This document shows, in pieces, positions 33,188-43,047 of a stretch of 64,000 bases of DNA. The first letter of the stretch is position 1, and every line of letters begins with the position of its first letter. A program made the translations under genes and the position numbers. Location: positions 45,803 to 109,802 of the forward strand of contig JBDHUW010000005.1 of the NCBI GenBank assembly GCA_039809345.1, written 5' to 3'. Under the pieces are notes generated by a model, which was not told the origin of the DNA, made no database searches, and was given only the letters and a program-made list of their open reading frames with translations. The stretch comes from JBDHUW01 sp039809345. Lineage in GTDB: Bacteria; Patescibacteriota; Gracilibacteria; Absconditabacterales; Absconditicoccaceae.

Positions 33188-34288
33188 ATGCCTATACTGA
33201 TTTCTGGAGCTTTGTTGGTTTTGTATTGAATTGCAGCTGTATATAGTGTGAGTATTCATGAATCTTTTTCATATTCATTGAGATTCTTGGAAGAGACTAC
33301 AAACTACTTCTATTTCAATAGGCATCTATTGAATATTCTTGTAGCGTTGGTGGTATCTTTGGTAGTGTATAAAATTCCTTTGAACTTCGTGAAGAAATAC
33401 AAAAATGGGATTTTCATCTGATTGCTCATATTCCAGCTATTGGTATTTACACCATTGTGATTGGAACTACAGTGAGCAAGATGATGGCTTAGGATACCAT
33501 GATATGGAACGATCCAACCTTCTGAGTTTTTCAAATTGTGATTTGTAATATTTTTTGCATGATGGCTATATAGAAAAAAACAACTCCTGCAGCAACCTAG
33601 ATGATATATAGCTTTTCTCGTTTTCATGTGACTGATCTGAATGCTCTTTCTCAAGATTCCAGATCTGTGAACTATGCTGGTTTTGTGACTCGTATGATTT
33701 GTGATGTACTGGTATGCTGGCGGCAAACTGAGGCATCTTTTGTTCATCATCGTCGCAGGTGTGACAGTGTGAGTTTGAGTATGATGGCAGATCCCATACG
33801 TGAAAAGTAGGCTATCCTACTTTGTAAATCCAACCGTGGACGAACGTGGAAGAGGAATTTGATATCAAACAGAACAAGCCTTACTTAGCGTGTGAGCGGG
33901 GGGATTTCTTTGACATGGATATGGGAAATGATTACAAAAGTTTTGATATATCCCTGAGGCGCAATCTGACTTTATCTTTGCGGCATTTTCAGAAGAGGTT
34001 GGATTTGTAGGAAACATGTTTTTACTCTTTTTGTATATCTATATTGCATTTCTCTTTCTGCGTGCATTGCCAAATGTGAAAGACGAATATACCAGAATCT
34101 TTTGAGTTTGAATCATCAGTACCATCATCATGCAGATGTTTGTAAATATAGGAGTAAATATCAAAATACTGCCACTGACTGGTCTGACATTGCCATTTAT
34201 CAGCACGTGATGAACGGCATTGATGGTAAACATGATTCAGCTGGTACTGCTGTATAAAATTATTTATAAAAAAGAAAGAATTACGTAG
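33188..34288 (+). CDS. ftsW: FtsW/RodA-family peptidoglycan glycosyltransferase (SEDS)
   Basis: 366 residues, about ten membrane helices. Family signatures: GARWLRIPGYGTIQPSEFFK, KIPDLGTMLVL, GYQTEQALLSVGAGGFLGHG, YIPEAQSDFIFAAFSEEVGF and PLTGLTLPFISTGG. Many of these Gly are UGA. Polymerises glycan strands during septation or elongation. The presence of GYQxxQALLS and the final FISTGG fits FtsW slightly better than RodA. It starts 58 bp after the repeat protein and ends 3 bp before the next gene. Confidence 0.92.
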
Positions 34289-34291
34289 CCA

Positions 34292-35095
34292 ATGATTTAT
34301 GTAGATCACAACAATATTATTTGTACTGGAGAAAAACAACAAGGTGGGAAGCTCTATATCCGCTCGTTTTTCGGTATTCCGTATAGTGCAGAAGACCATA
34401 CAGTGTTGTTGGTAGAGAAAAATGGAATTGAGATGAAACAGTGGAAAGATGTTTGACCATGAAAGGTAGTGATGGTGAGAGGGGCACATCTTGATATTGA
34501 AGAGTCGGTGCAAAAATGATACTCTCGTTTGTGATTTGATATTCTCTACAAGATGGATGAGGAAACAGGTGAAGCTCTCAATACTGCAAGAGTCGATTCT
34601 GTGGTTTCTCTTGTCGCTAATAGCTATTTTTGAACGTCGAGAAAAGCACTAGTAGTACCAACATATGATATGCAAGCTTTGCAAATATATATAGTCTCTT
34701 TCCTTTTTGGTGTTGCGCTTGCACATGGGAAGTGGATGGTGAAGAACAATGTCCTTTTCCCTGTGAAAATAAGTCTGCCATTGACATCTTCACTCCTGTG
34801 ACAAAGAACTTTCTTCGAAACTACATTGAAAGATATCCTTGTGCAGAAAGGTATTGTACATACACTTTCTATAAATCACAATGGAACCTATGATATGGTC
34901 CATATCACGCTTCATGATCATAGAGTATTGAGTAGATTTGCACAGCGACTCAATCCTATTGTAAATATCACTAAAATCAGTACATTCGACTCTGCACAAA
35001 GGGGATTCGCTATGCTCCAAGCATATGTACAAGCATCGGGCGATCAAATGCCTTTGTGATCTGCTGAAGAGCTATTGCTTATTCAAGCAGATTAA
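34292..35095 (+). CDS. Hypothetical protein, unknown family (267 aa)
   Basis: ATG 3 bp after ftsW, so probably coupled to it. Begins MIYVDHNNIICTGEKQQGGK, mixed alpha/beta, one mild hydrophobic segment (LQIYIVSFLFGVALAHG) near residue 135. No signal peptide. Several UGA glycines keep the frame open. Possible link to cell-wall growth comes only from position. I do not recognise it. Confidence 0.7.
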
Positions 35096-35102
35096 AACTT
35101 AT

Positions 35103-35174
35103 AGGGCGTTGGTGTAATAGGTAACACAACGGTCTTCGGAACCGTTTTTGTGGGTTCGATCCCTGCACGCCCTG
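35103..35174 (+). tRNA. tRNA with anticodon UCG, predicted tRNA-Trp (decodes CGA/CGG)
   Basis: Cloverleaf: acceptor AGGGCGT (35103-35109) with ACGCCCT (35167-35173), discriminator G35174; D arm 35112-35127; anticodon stem 35129-35133/35141-35145, anticodon TCG at 35136-35138; T arm 35150-35166. Standard rules name it tRNA-Arg(UCG). However, A1-U72, G2-C71, G3-C70 and G73 are the acceptor identity features of bacterial tRNA-Trp (E. coli tRNA-Trp begins AGGGGCG and has G73). With CGA at conserved Trp positions across the window, this is most simply a tRNA-Trp with a changed anticodon. Confidence 0.88.
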
Positions 35175-35210
35175 AATTATCATTTAGTTAGTAGAATGAA
35201 TAATTAATTA

Positions 35211-35567
35211 ATGGAAAACCTAGCACCTAATATATATCGTCAAAGATTAACTATTGAAGCTACATATACATCTTCAATTTCATGAGAGGTACTTAAATCC
35301 TTTCTTAAGGATTTAGCAACACAATTGCATATGACGCCCTTAACAGAGCCATTTATTTTTAGTCCAGATAACACAAACCATCCTATACATCATTGAGTAG
35401 CATGATTTATGGCATGGGCAGAATCGGGTTGCTCAATATATACTCGAGATAAATTCAATTTCTTGACTGTAGAAATATATACATGTAAAAAGTTTGAAGT
35501 TCTTTTGGCTGTCGATTATGTAAAAAACTATTTTTCATGTGATAAAATAGTTTTTGGAGAAATATAA
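35211..35567 (+). CDS. S-adenosylmethionine decarboxylase-like (SpeD-fold) protein (118 aa)
   Basis: The segment GVAGFMAWAESGCSIYT-x-DKF then VEIYTCKKFE parallels SpeD, where E-S-H..iHTwPE...vDvftC is typical. The codon at x is CGA (35445-35447), at the family Trp of T-W-P-E. The catalytic and self-processing residues of SpeD (Ser-His in ESH..iH) are not kept: here E-S-G-C and I-Y-T. So it is likely a non-decarboxylating relative. Starts 36 bp after the tRNA. Confidence 0.65.
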
Positions 35568-35631
35568 AGGTAAATAGGATTTTAAGAATGATAATGAAAA
35601 TAGAAAGGATCTAGAGTATATTTTATATGTT

Positions 35632-35662
35632 AAAACCGCGACCCGATAAGGCCGCGCTTTTT
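35632..35662. terminator. Bidirectional terminator between SpeD-like gene and the foreign ORF
   Basis: GC-rich imperfect stem (CCGCG...CGCG) flanked by an A run on the left and a T run on the right, so it can work on either strand. It lies 18 bp past the stop of the minus-strand ORF at 35680 and is GC-rich for this genome, probably part of the imported segment. Confidence 0.6.
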
Positions 35663-35679
35663 GAATAGGAGTTGTTACT

Positions 35680-36129
35680 TTATTCTTTGATTATTTCGTT
35701 TAAGAATGCTCTTTCCTCATTCGCTTGGTGGATCAAGGAAAATATATATTCATCTACCTTATTGCAACTCTCCAGCTGTGGAGCTAGGATTTTTTCTTCC
35801 CAATATTTTTTCCTTCCTTCTTCGTCGAGGTAGGGTATCACCTCATTTTGGGGGAAGTATACATGTGGATCCTCGCAATTGAGGTATTTACTCCTCACTT
35901 GTGCATTTTTTTCCTGATCCTCCTGGAGTTGTGATATTCTCCCAGGTATTTCGCCAGCTAACCTAATTGCGAATTTTTTCTGACGGCGGTATGCTTCCAT
36001 CAGTGGTTCTTTTCTTATAGCGCTCGGTGTAAATAGCGCCATAATTATAATTACTAGCCAGGATACATTTATACCTATTTTGTTGTTCATTTCCCAGAAA
36101 TATAGCAGGGAAATCAAGGCGATACTCAT
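35680..36129 (-). CDS. 5'-truncated foreign membrane protein fragment (149 aa from first ATG)
   Basis: Two hydrophobic segments (SIALISLLYFW, WLVIIIMALF) and then about 100 charged residues (EAYRRQKKFAIRLAGEIPG, PHVYFPQNEVIPYLDEEGRK). There is no in-frame UGA and no CGA or CGG, Trp is TGG, and GC is higher than around it. The frame stays open for 37 codons upstream of the ATG, up to about 36240, and reads like protein (...FGAYVIVP), but has no start codon. It meets the end of the neighbouring host gene at 36221. It therefore looks like the 3' part of an imported gene cut at its 5' end. Family unknown. Confidence 0.65.
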   Translation of the reverse strand: MSIALISLLYFWEMNNKIGINVSWLVIIIMALFTPSAIRKEPLMEAYRRQKKFAIRLAGEIPGRISQLQEDQEKNAQVRSKYLNCEDPHVYFPQNEVIPYLDEEGRKKYWEEKILAPQLESCNKVDEYIFSLIHQANEERAFLNEIIKE

Positions 36130-36220
36130 GGGAACTATTACGTAAGCCCCGAAGCTAAGGCATTGGAAATCACTAAGCTCATTGCCTATTTCCCAAAACC
36201 AATTACATAGCTTGCAGTTT

Positions 36221-36880
36221 TTATTTAGTCCCCAACACTACATACACTCACTTTCTCTTCTCCTGTGCAAGCTCCAGAAGTGCTTTGGCTACTGTAGATC
36301 TAGAAATTGTATGGAAGGCAGAAAATAGGTAATTGTCAAAAGGGGTGAGAGTGAATCATGTTTGTTTTCAAGAGGTGAGTTTGGGTGCTTTGAGAACGCA
36401 GTAGTTGAGAGATGATGTTGCTAGAAGAGATTCTTCTTTTTCTTTATCGTTTGCAACATCACCAAGAAAGTGTTCATAGAGGAGGCGGATTGGTAGTGAC
36501 ATTTGGTGACGAATATGGTGAGTTCAAATGTTGCTCATGATGAGAAAGAATGGACCAATCGTGCTTTGATCTCAATAGCGATTTCCATATGCGGTTAGAA
36601 ATGCTTGTGTGGTTTGTGAGTAGAGATGTGTGGGCTTAGGGTGGAAAAAGGGAACGGAAACTGTGTGTATTACGACATCTAGGTTGTATTGAAGGAGGTT
36701 AGCAATAGATTGTGGATTAGTTGCATCTCAATGCAATATAGTACATCATGCGTAGAGTGGATCTCCATTATACTTATCTGGATTTCTCACCAACAAAAAA
36801 AACTCATCTCATTGAACTTTGCCAATTTCAATCAGTAAACGTCCCATGCGACTACCTCATCCCAGAATTCATATTTTCAT
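36221..36880 (-). CDS. NAD(P)-binding Rossmann-fold (NmrA/SDR-like) protein (219 aa)
   Basis: Starts MKIGILGGGSRMGRLLIE, a dinucleotide-binding G-x-x-G-x-x-G type loop with Gly encoded by UGA, then LVRNPDKY and LHGDATNPQSIANLLQ, the usual pattern of atypical short-chain dehydrogenases that act as redox sensors or epimerases. The end reads RKGVYVVLGTK. Substrate unknown. Its stop at 36221-36223 touches the open frame of the foreign fragment. Confidence 0.82.
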
Positions 36881-36999
36881 GTGGATTAGTATAGATAAAA
36901 AAAAGATATAAGCAATCCAGTTTAGCATGAGAAAATTTGCAATAATTTTTATTTTATCTACAATTATTTCATTTATGTTTTAATTTTTTTATACTAAAA

Positions 37000-37587
37000 A
37001 TGTGTTCATTTGTTGATATGACTAAAATTGGAGAGGTCGATAAGCCACTTGGAGTGAAGCCAGAAGCTAGACCATCTATAAGTGCCAATCGTGTAGAGGT
37101 GCCAGAATTTACGTCCTTTTGGGGATTTGTAAAGTATATTGCACAAAAAGCAGCATTCACATTCAATTTTAATACAAGAATATCTAGGCTAGAGTTCTTG
37201 TACTCTATAGTGTGATTGGCGATGGTGTTTGCTATCCCTACTGTAATACTTCAGTTGGCACCATTGATGGCTCTCATTACATTGCCATTATCAATATATT
37301 CTATGGTGTTGACTATCAAAATCTATATTCAGAGGTTGCATGATTTGTGACATTCATGATGGGCTGTATTATTACTTCTTGTGCCTTTTGTCAATTTGTA
37401 CTTCATGATAAAGATATTTTTCTTCAGATGAGTAGCATGAGACAACGAATATGGGAATGACACGAATGATAAGTTTACTTCCTCAAATGGAGTAGTTTGG
37501 TGGTATGGTTTAGCACAAATACTTCTTGTAGTTGTTATTTATGGGCTTTGGTTGTGGGTATACATTTTTCAAGATATTTTAAATTAA
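37000..37587 (+). CDS. DUF805-family membrane protein (195 aa)
   Basis: After a hydrophilic N-terminus come TRISRLEFLYSIVG and YIQRLHDLGHSGWAVLL, both signatures of DUF805 (R-x-E-F, then R-L-H-D-x-G-x-S-G-W), four membrane helices, and FFRGVAGDNEYGND, the GxxGxNxYG-type end motif. UGA supplies Gly in D-L-G-H-S-G-W. Function of the family is unknown. An ATG at 37018 is an alternative start. Ends 8 bp before the next gene. Confidence 0.85.
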
Positions 37588-37595
37588 CGACATTG

Positions 37596-38822
37596 ATGAT
37601 GAAATCTCTTTGCGGACTATTCCTTGCAATTATAACTTTCACTCAAAGTTTTGTTGCAGTATGACTTAGTGATACTGCAATCTCTAGAATTATCAGTTTT
37701 GACACCGTAATTGTATTGTCTACAACATGAGTTGCAACAGTGACAGAAAAGATTCAACTGCCGTCAGATTTATCCATCTCTAAATGATTTAGTAGATCTA
37801 TATATAAAAAGAATTTTGACTGATTCGGGAGAACAATCAATATACTTTCTATTAATTGAGCTCCTATAAAGACATGAATGGTTGTCGAAGATTCTGATTA
37901 TATATCAATTGAACTTAGTCCCTGATATGACGCAAGAAGTGTTACACTACAATATGAGATATATAACTGAATAATACCCAATAATCCATCAGAAAATTGA
38001 TTTTTTTCAGATGATGTAAAATGAGAAGAACAAAGTTTCAAATTTCATCCAATTCAGTCGTATGATAATATTATCATCGAATCTGCTTCTGTGACGGTTG
38101 TTGTCCCACCAGGCATGAACAGTGAACAATACATAGCCGATAAAAATAACTTTGCTGTCTATCATTGATTAATTAATAGTGTAGATCCAACAGGGAAACT
38201 TGATGATTTAGTATTTGATGAACCAACAATTGTCAAAGAACCAAATGGTGATACGTCATACAAAGTTATTTTCTCTAAGCAGATGTGATTGGGTAGGATT
38301 GGTATTGTATATATGGTTTTCCCTGGACAATACTTTGCACTTCCATCATGATATGATAAGTATTTCACTCCCGAATTCAGATATCTTACTATTGCACAAT
38401 ATGATAAATTACAAAGAGAAAATCAATCATTTTTTCAAAGATTACAAGCTAGATTAGAAGCAAAGAAGAGTATAGTTGCTACTGGTGAAGATTCTATATG
38501 ATCACTGGTGTCTAGAGAGACTTATGTTGATCAAGAAGGAGAAAGTAGCACTACTTCGATACCAAGGGAATCTAATGAGAAACCTACAGACGATCTAGTG
38601 TATATTTGGAACGCCATAGTAAATATGTGAAGCGGTCGAAACAGGTCTATGCCATCGTGAAGAATCTCTTCTATGTTTCTGATTCCAATATATTTATTTA
38701 TTGCAATTGCTATTGTCTGGATGATTTATAAGGTTGTAAATACTACTATTGTTCATAAAGAAATATGATCTGAGAATACTAAAATCAACTCAGATGAAGA
38801 CACAGAAAACATAAGGAGATAG
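37596..38822 (+). CDS. Secreted/membrane DUF2207-like protein (408 aa)
   Basis: Signal peptide (MMKSLCGLFLAIITFTQSFVA), an extracytoplasmic region of about 300 residues with the DUF2207-like pattern (KGFSRSIYKK ... SINGAPIKTG ... DSDYISIELSP and later YDNIIIESASVTVVVPPG), a Ser/Glu-rich linker, and a C-terminal membrane helix (SSMFLIPIYLFIAIAIVW). Probably cotranscribed with the DUF805 gene. Family function unknown; assignment to DUF2207 is by pattern. Confidence 0.75.
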
Positions 38823-38831
38823 TATATCTTG

Positions 38832-39455
38832 CTATTTTCTAAACATATAATATATCGCTGGTCTATGACTCACTCAACGCTCCTTTTGTTTTGTCGGCTT
38901 CAATCATATCTTTTCGATCACTCTGCGAAAGTTTCTTTTTTCATATGTGCGTGAGAGGAGGATCTCATAGATTGTTTGGAGGTGAGATAGTGTGAATTTA
39001 GGAGGGAGAAAGTGTTTGATGATGGAGCCATTTTCAGCTCAATTTAGGATGACTTTGTGCGCATAGGCTACTATTTCTTGATGGTCGAATACGAGAGATG
39101 GGAGATTTTTGATGGGGCAAAACATTACATTTTTTTGCGAAGCCCCTGGGATGATTTTTTGTCCTGTAGTGATGATTCACATACATCAAACTCATATCGC
39201 TCTCCATCTAGGATCTCTATGGATAGATGAAAACACATGGAGCTGCTCGAGATATGCGTGGGATATACCTGTTTCCGTCTTCAGTACTCTGTATGCTGTT
39301 TGCTCTACTGTCTCGTTTTCTGCATTGATAAATCATCATGGTAAGCATCGCTTTCATACATAGGGGTCTTTTGCTCTCTGTACTATCAGCACACACAAAT
39401 TATTGTCGATAATTTTGAAGAGTGCTATATCGGTGACTGCACGCATCATATGCAT
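38832..39455 (-). CDS. Nudix hydrolase with winged-helix domain (NrtR-like)
   Basis: 207 residues. N-terminal Nudix fold: VLIVQRAKDPYVGK-x-CLPGGFI, where x is CGA (39348-39350), the near-invariant Trp of G-K-W-x-L-P-G-G; both Gly of PGG are UGA. The Nudix box is degenerate (NAENETVEQTAYRVLKTETG; catalytic Glu positions partly changed). The C-terminal part PPKFTLSHLQTIYEILL ... RNFRRVI matches the winged helix of NrtR regulators, which sense ADP-ribose and control NAD genes. A repressor role is likely. Confidence 0.88.
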
Positions 39456-39586
39456 AGTGTGTCTAAGAAAATATAAATATCTTTGGTGTACACTATACTT
39501 TTCTCAAACTTAGTGTCAATATTGATAATAACTGTCGATGATGCAGCATGATTGTCTATATGTGAAGGGTCTTTATCTTTTAATGT

Positions 39587-39877
39587 ATGATAATGTCAGA
39601 AAATCAATCTATTTTGCATTCCACAGATCTTGTTTTGTTGGAAGAGTATACTATGTTGCTACAAAAAAGAGTTGGATTGCTTAAGTCACAAGAAGAACTT
39701 GCAAGGACCTTGCAAGAAGTGTCATCGAGAGTTGAGAAACTACAAGCTGAACACCTTCAGAATACATGTACTCATGATGAGTACGACATGGTTGATTACG
39801 ATACCAGCAATCAATATTCTGGATGGGGAAAATATAAGTGTAAGAAGTGCTGACATGTGCGGAATAGAAGCTTCTAA
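39587..39877 (+). CDS. Small coiled-coil protein with C-terminal zinc-ribbon-like end (96 aa)
   Basis: Helical, heptad-like middle (SQEELARTLQEVSSRVEKLQ) followed by a Cys/His end, CTHDEYD ... GWGKYKCKKCGHV. The next codon is CGG; zinc ribbons often end C-G-H-x-W, so Trp fits. The frame needs UGA=Gly in C-x-x-C-G-H. Either ATG at 39587 or 39593 could start it. Function unknown. Confidence 0.65.
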
Positions 39878-39905
39878 TTCACTTATACCAGACTCCAATG
39901 TTATC

Positions 39906-41528
39906 CTATTTCTCTATCCCCAAATAATCAATATGTCCTCTCAGCAATGCATCACACGCTAGAAGCACATAACGGTTTGTTTTGATAACTTCCGCTATAT
40001 TAACAGATTCTATTTCTGTATTGTCTCGCTGATTTGCAATGTTCTCAATATAGTAGTCATCATTGGTATGGAGCATAGTAATTGCCGTTTCCAGTACATT
40101 TATGTTTCATGCAACACTTGCATCTTTGTCGATGCTTGCGATTACATTAGAGGTCTTTTCTACCATTTCTTGGAAGAAATGGAGACTACTAGCTACTAGT
40201 TTATGAGAGATACTTTCATCTTTGAGATTGATGATGTGGTGTTGAATGTCCTTGAGATATTTGCTACTCGTAATCGCTTGTACTGCGATATCATTCATGC
40301 GGTGAATAGCGTGTCATTGTTCTTCGCTGAAAGATTGAGTATGAGCAGTGACTATATATTTCAATAGTTTCTCTTCTATCTCTTTGATTGTGATATAGTC
40401 ATCATGTGTTTTTTGTGGATAGTGAGCTATGTGGTCTAGATAGAGGACATGGCGATTGTAGAGTTCTACTTTTTCTAGTAACATTGCAACATCTTTTTTG
40501 ACAGCTGAAAGAACCTCTTCTGGCAGAGACGTATTTACACTTTCGATTGCTAAATGAAGATTAGATTTCTTTGGAGGGAATATTTTGTGTAGGAGTTGGA
40601 GAAGAATAGATAGGAGCGGAGTCCACATAATTGCTAGGATGATGTTGAAGGCCGTGTGAAACATTGCAAGGATAACTACGTTGTCATTCTTCCCTCAGTC
40701 TATATAGAGCAGTAGCTCTTTAATATATGGATAGCAAAGTGTTACTATCACAGTAGTAGATATATTGAAGATTAAATGACTTAATGCAACTTTTTTCTTC
40801 TGTACTTGTGTTGGTGTACTAGAGAGTAATCAAATTAGTGAAGTAGTCACTGCAGATCACAGGTTCGCACCTATTACTACTCATAGAGCCATGTCAAGCG
40901 TGATGATGTTCGCACTCAATGCAGTCAGGGTAATCACTGTGGCACCCGTACTTGTTTGCATGATACTCGTGATGATTGCTCAGATCAAGACGTATCACCA
41001 AATATTGAAATGAGAATATGCATCCAAAGAAACTGTTTGTGAAATTGCATCTACACTTTCTTTCATATATGCCAATCAGAGAAAGAGGAGTCAAAATCCT
41101 ATGAGAAACTTAGCTACATTCATTACTTTTTCTGATTTAGAAAAAATAATGGTTGCTAGTCATCATATACCTATCATAGGAAGTGCAAAGCTTTCTATAT
41201 CGACTTTGAATCCGAAAAAAGCAACCAATCGGGGAGTAAGCGTGGTTCAGATATTCGCACCTATTACTACTCACAATGCATTTGATAAGCCGATTACTCA
41301 TGCTCATACAAATCCAAGCGTCATCATAGTCACTATCGTGCTACTTTGAAATATACATGTTTGAACGATACCTGTGATGATACTTTTGATGCGAGTATTC
41401 GTGTTTTTCTCGAGAAACTTTTTGAGAAATCATTTTCATAAATGAGAAATAGTCTCCTCGAATACGAGCATACCAAAGAGAAATATCCCTAGTCATCATA
41501 GTAAATCCCCATAGCTTACTTGTTCCAT
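39906..41528 (-). CDS. Na/Pi cotransporter family protein with PhoU-like C-terminal domain
   Basis: 540 residues. Two inverted repeats of the Na/phosphate symporter family: QSSTIVTMMTLGFVGAG with GVVIGANIGTTLTP, and QTSTGATVITLTALSA with GVVIGANLGSAVTTSL. About residues 330-540 form a helical PhoU-like domain. The codon after G-T-T-L-T-P is CGA, at the family Trp (GTTvTaW), again supporting CGA=Trp. Imports phosphate; the PhoU-like part probably regulates. Confidence 0.9.
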
Positions 41529-41659
41529 TTTTTTGTTTTGGTTTTTTGATGTAAAGTATGATATAATTGTAGTGAGAAAGTCAGAAAATGCAAATTTTTG
41601 CTTGTATTCTTTTGTCGTATTTACTAGTATGGAAGCATCTTTAGCATTATAATAGTTCG

Positions 41660-42988
41660 ATGATTTGAATTATTGGATATGGGCGTTTTGGGAAGGTGCT
41701 TGCCAAAATGCTTATGGAGAAAAGTGAGATTATGATTTTTGATCCTGCAGAAAACGGGTCAAAACATGGTTCCAATAAGAAATCAGAGGTGGTGTTTGCA
41801 AAATCTCTCAAGGATCTGTACCTAGCATGTGATACAGTGTTTTTGGCAGTTCCGATTGATAGTTTTGAGAAGGTTTGTAAAAAGCATGCTCCCTTTTGGA
41901 AGAATCATCTCTTGGTAGATGTGTGTTCGGTGAAAGTACATCCTCAAAAGATGCTTGAAAAGTATGCTCCTGCTGATTGTCAGATTTTATTGACACATCC
42001 GCTGTTTTGACCAGATAGTATCAAGGAGAAGTGAAGTCGAGATGGATTACCGATGACGCTTTGGCCCGAGAGAATTTCAAAAAAATTATATCGTGAGTGG
42101 CAAAAGTACTTCACAGATATAGGACTGGCAATCCACGAGGTTTCACCTAAAGACCATGACAAAATGATGGCTTATAGCCAATGATTGACGCATTTTCTGG
42201 GAAGAGTTTTGCAAGATATGAATTTACATAAAACACCATTGGATACATTGTGAACAAGGAAATTGCATGAAATCACCGAGCAAACATGCAAAGATACGAA
42301 ACAACTATTTCATAATCTCCAGCACTACAACCACTATACTGCTGATATGAGAAGAAAGATATGAGACTCATATACAAAGATATTTCGTCAGTTGTTGCCA
42401 GATCCACAAGAGCATAAGCTGGTGATTGGTATTCAGTGATGAAAATGAAGTTTCAATGAACAGTCTATACGTACATACTGTGAAAACAAAAATATCAAGA
42501 ATTACGAAATTCGCTATCTCTATACCACAAAACGCGTAATGTCCTCGTTGCAAAGGGGAGACATCGACTGGGCTCATTGTGCGCTATGTAATTCATCTGG
42601 ATGATTGGTTGATGAAACAATGCATGAGATGGGCCGTTACACCTTTCATCGAAAAGACAAAAATATCATTCGTATTCAACATATGCTCATGACATTACCT
42701 TGAGTCAAATTCGAGCAAATCAAAGAAGTCATGGCTCATCCTCAAGTATTTGCTCAATGTGAAAAAACATTGCAAACAAAATACAAAGATTTGAAACTCG
42801 TATCAGGAGCGTGAGCATTGATAGACACCGCGAAAGCTGCACAAGCATTGTCTCATGGGAAACTCCCACGCACTACTGCAATACTCTGATCCTCAGTATT
42901 GGCAGATATCTATGGGTTAACTATTCATAGAGAAAATTTGGCGGACAAGAGAGATAATGAGACAACGTTCGTGATATTGACGAGGTAG
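41660..42988 (+). CDS. Fused prephenate dehydrogenase - prephenate dehydratase
   Basis: 442 residues. Residues 1 to about 250: TyrA-like, with the NAD-binding MIGIIGYGRFGKVLAKML, VFLAVPIDSF, and LTHPLFGPDS with GLPMTLWPE (catalytic His in THPLFG). Residues about 255-442: PheA dehydratase, with VIGIQGGKGSFNEQSI, DWAHCALCNSSGGLVDET, the periplasmic-binding-like second half HPQVFAQCEKTL, DTAKAAQAL, SVLADIYGL and NETTFVIL (catalytic Thr region). Both steps leading from prephenate to Tyr and Phe precursors in one chain is unusual; the common fusions are with chorismate mutase. No ACT domain is evident. Confidence 0.88.
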
Positions 42989-43012
42989 AAATATAAATTA
43001 TTTTAGCTATAT

Positions 43013-43042
43013 AAAAAACCCTGTTTTCACAGGGCTTTTTTA
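43013..43042. terminator. Bidirectional terminator between TyrA-PheA and the helicase
   Basis: Perfect CCCTGT-TTTC-ACAGGG stem at 43019-43034 with an A run before and a T run after, placed between two convergent genes. Confidence 0.9.
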
Positions 43043-43047
43043 TATCA

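Noticed and set aside
35103..35174. Simple annotation as tRNA-Arg(UCG)
   Set aside because: Acceptor identity (A1-U72, G73) and CGA at many conserved Trp positions make Trp the better amino acid; Arg is kept only as the fallback.
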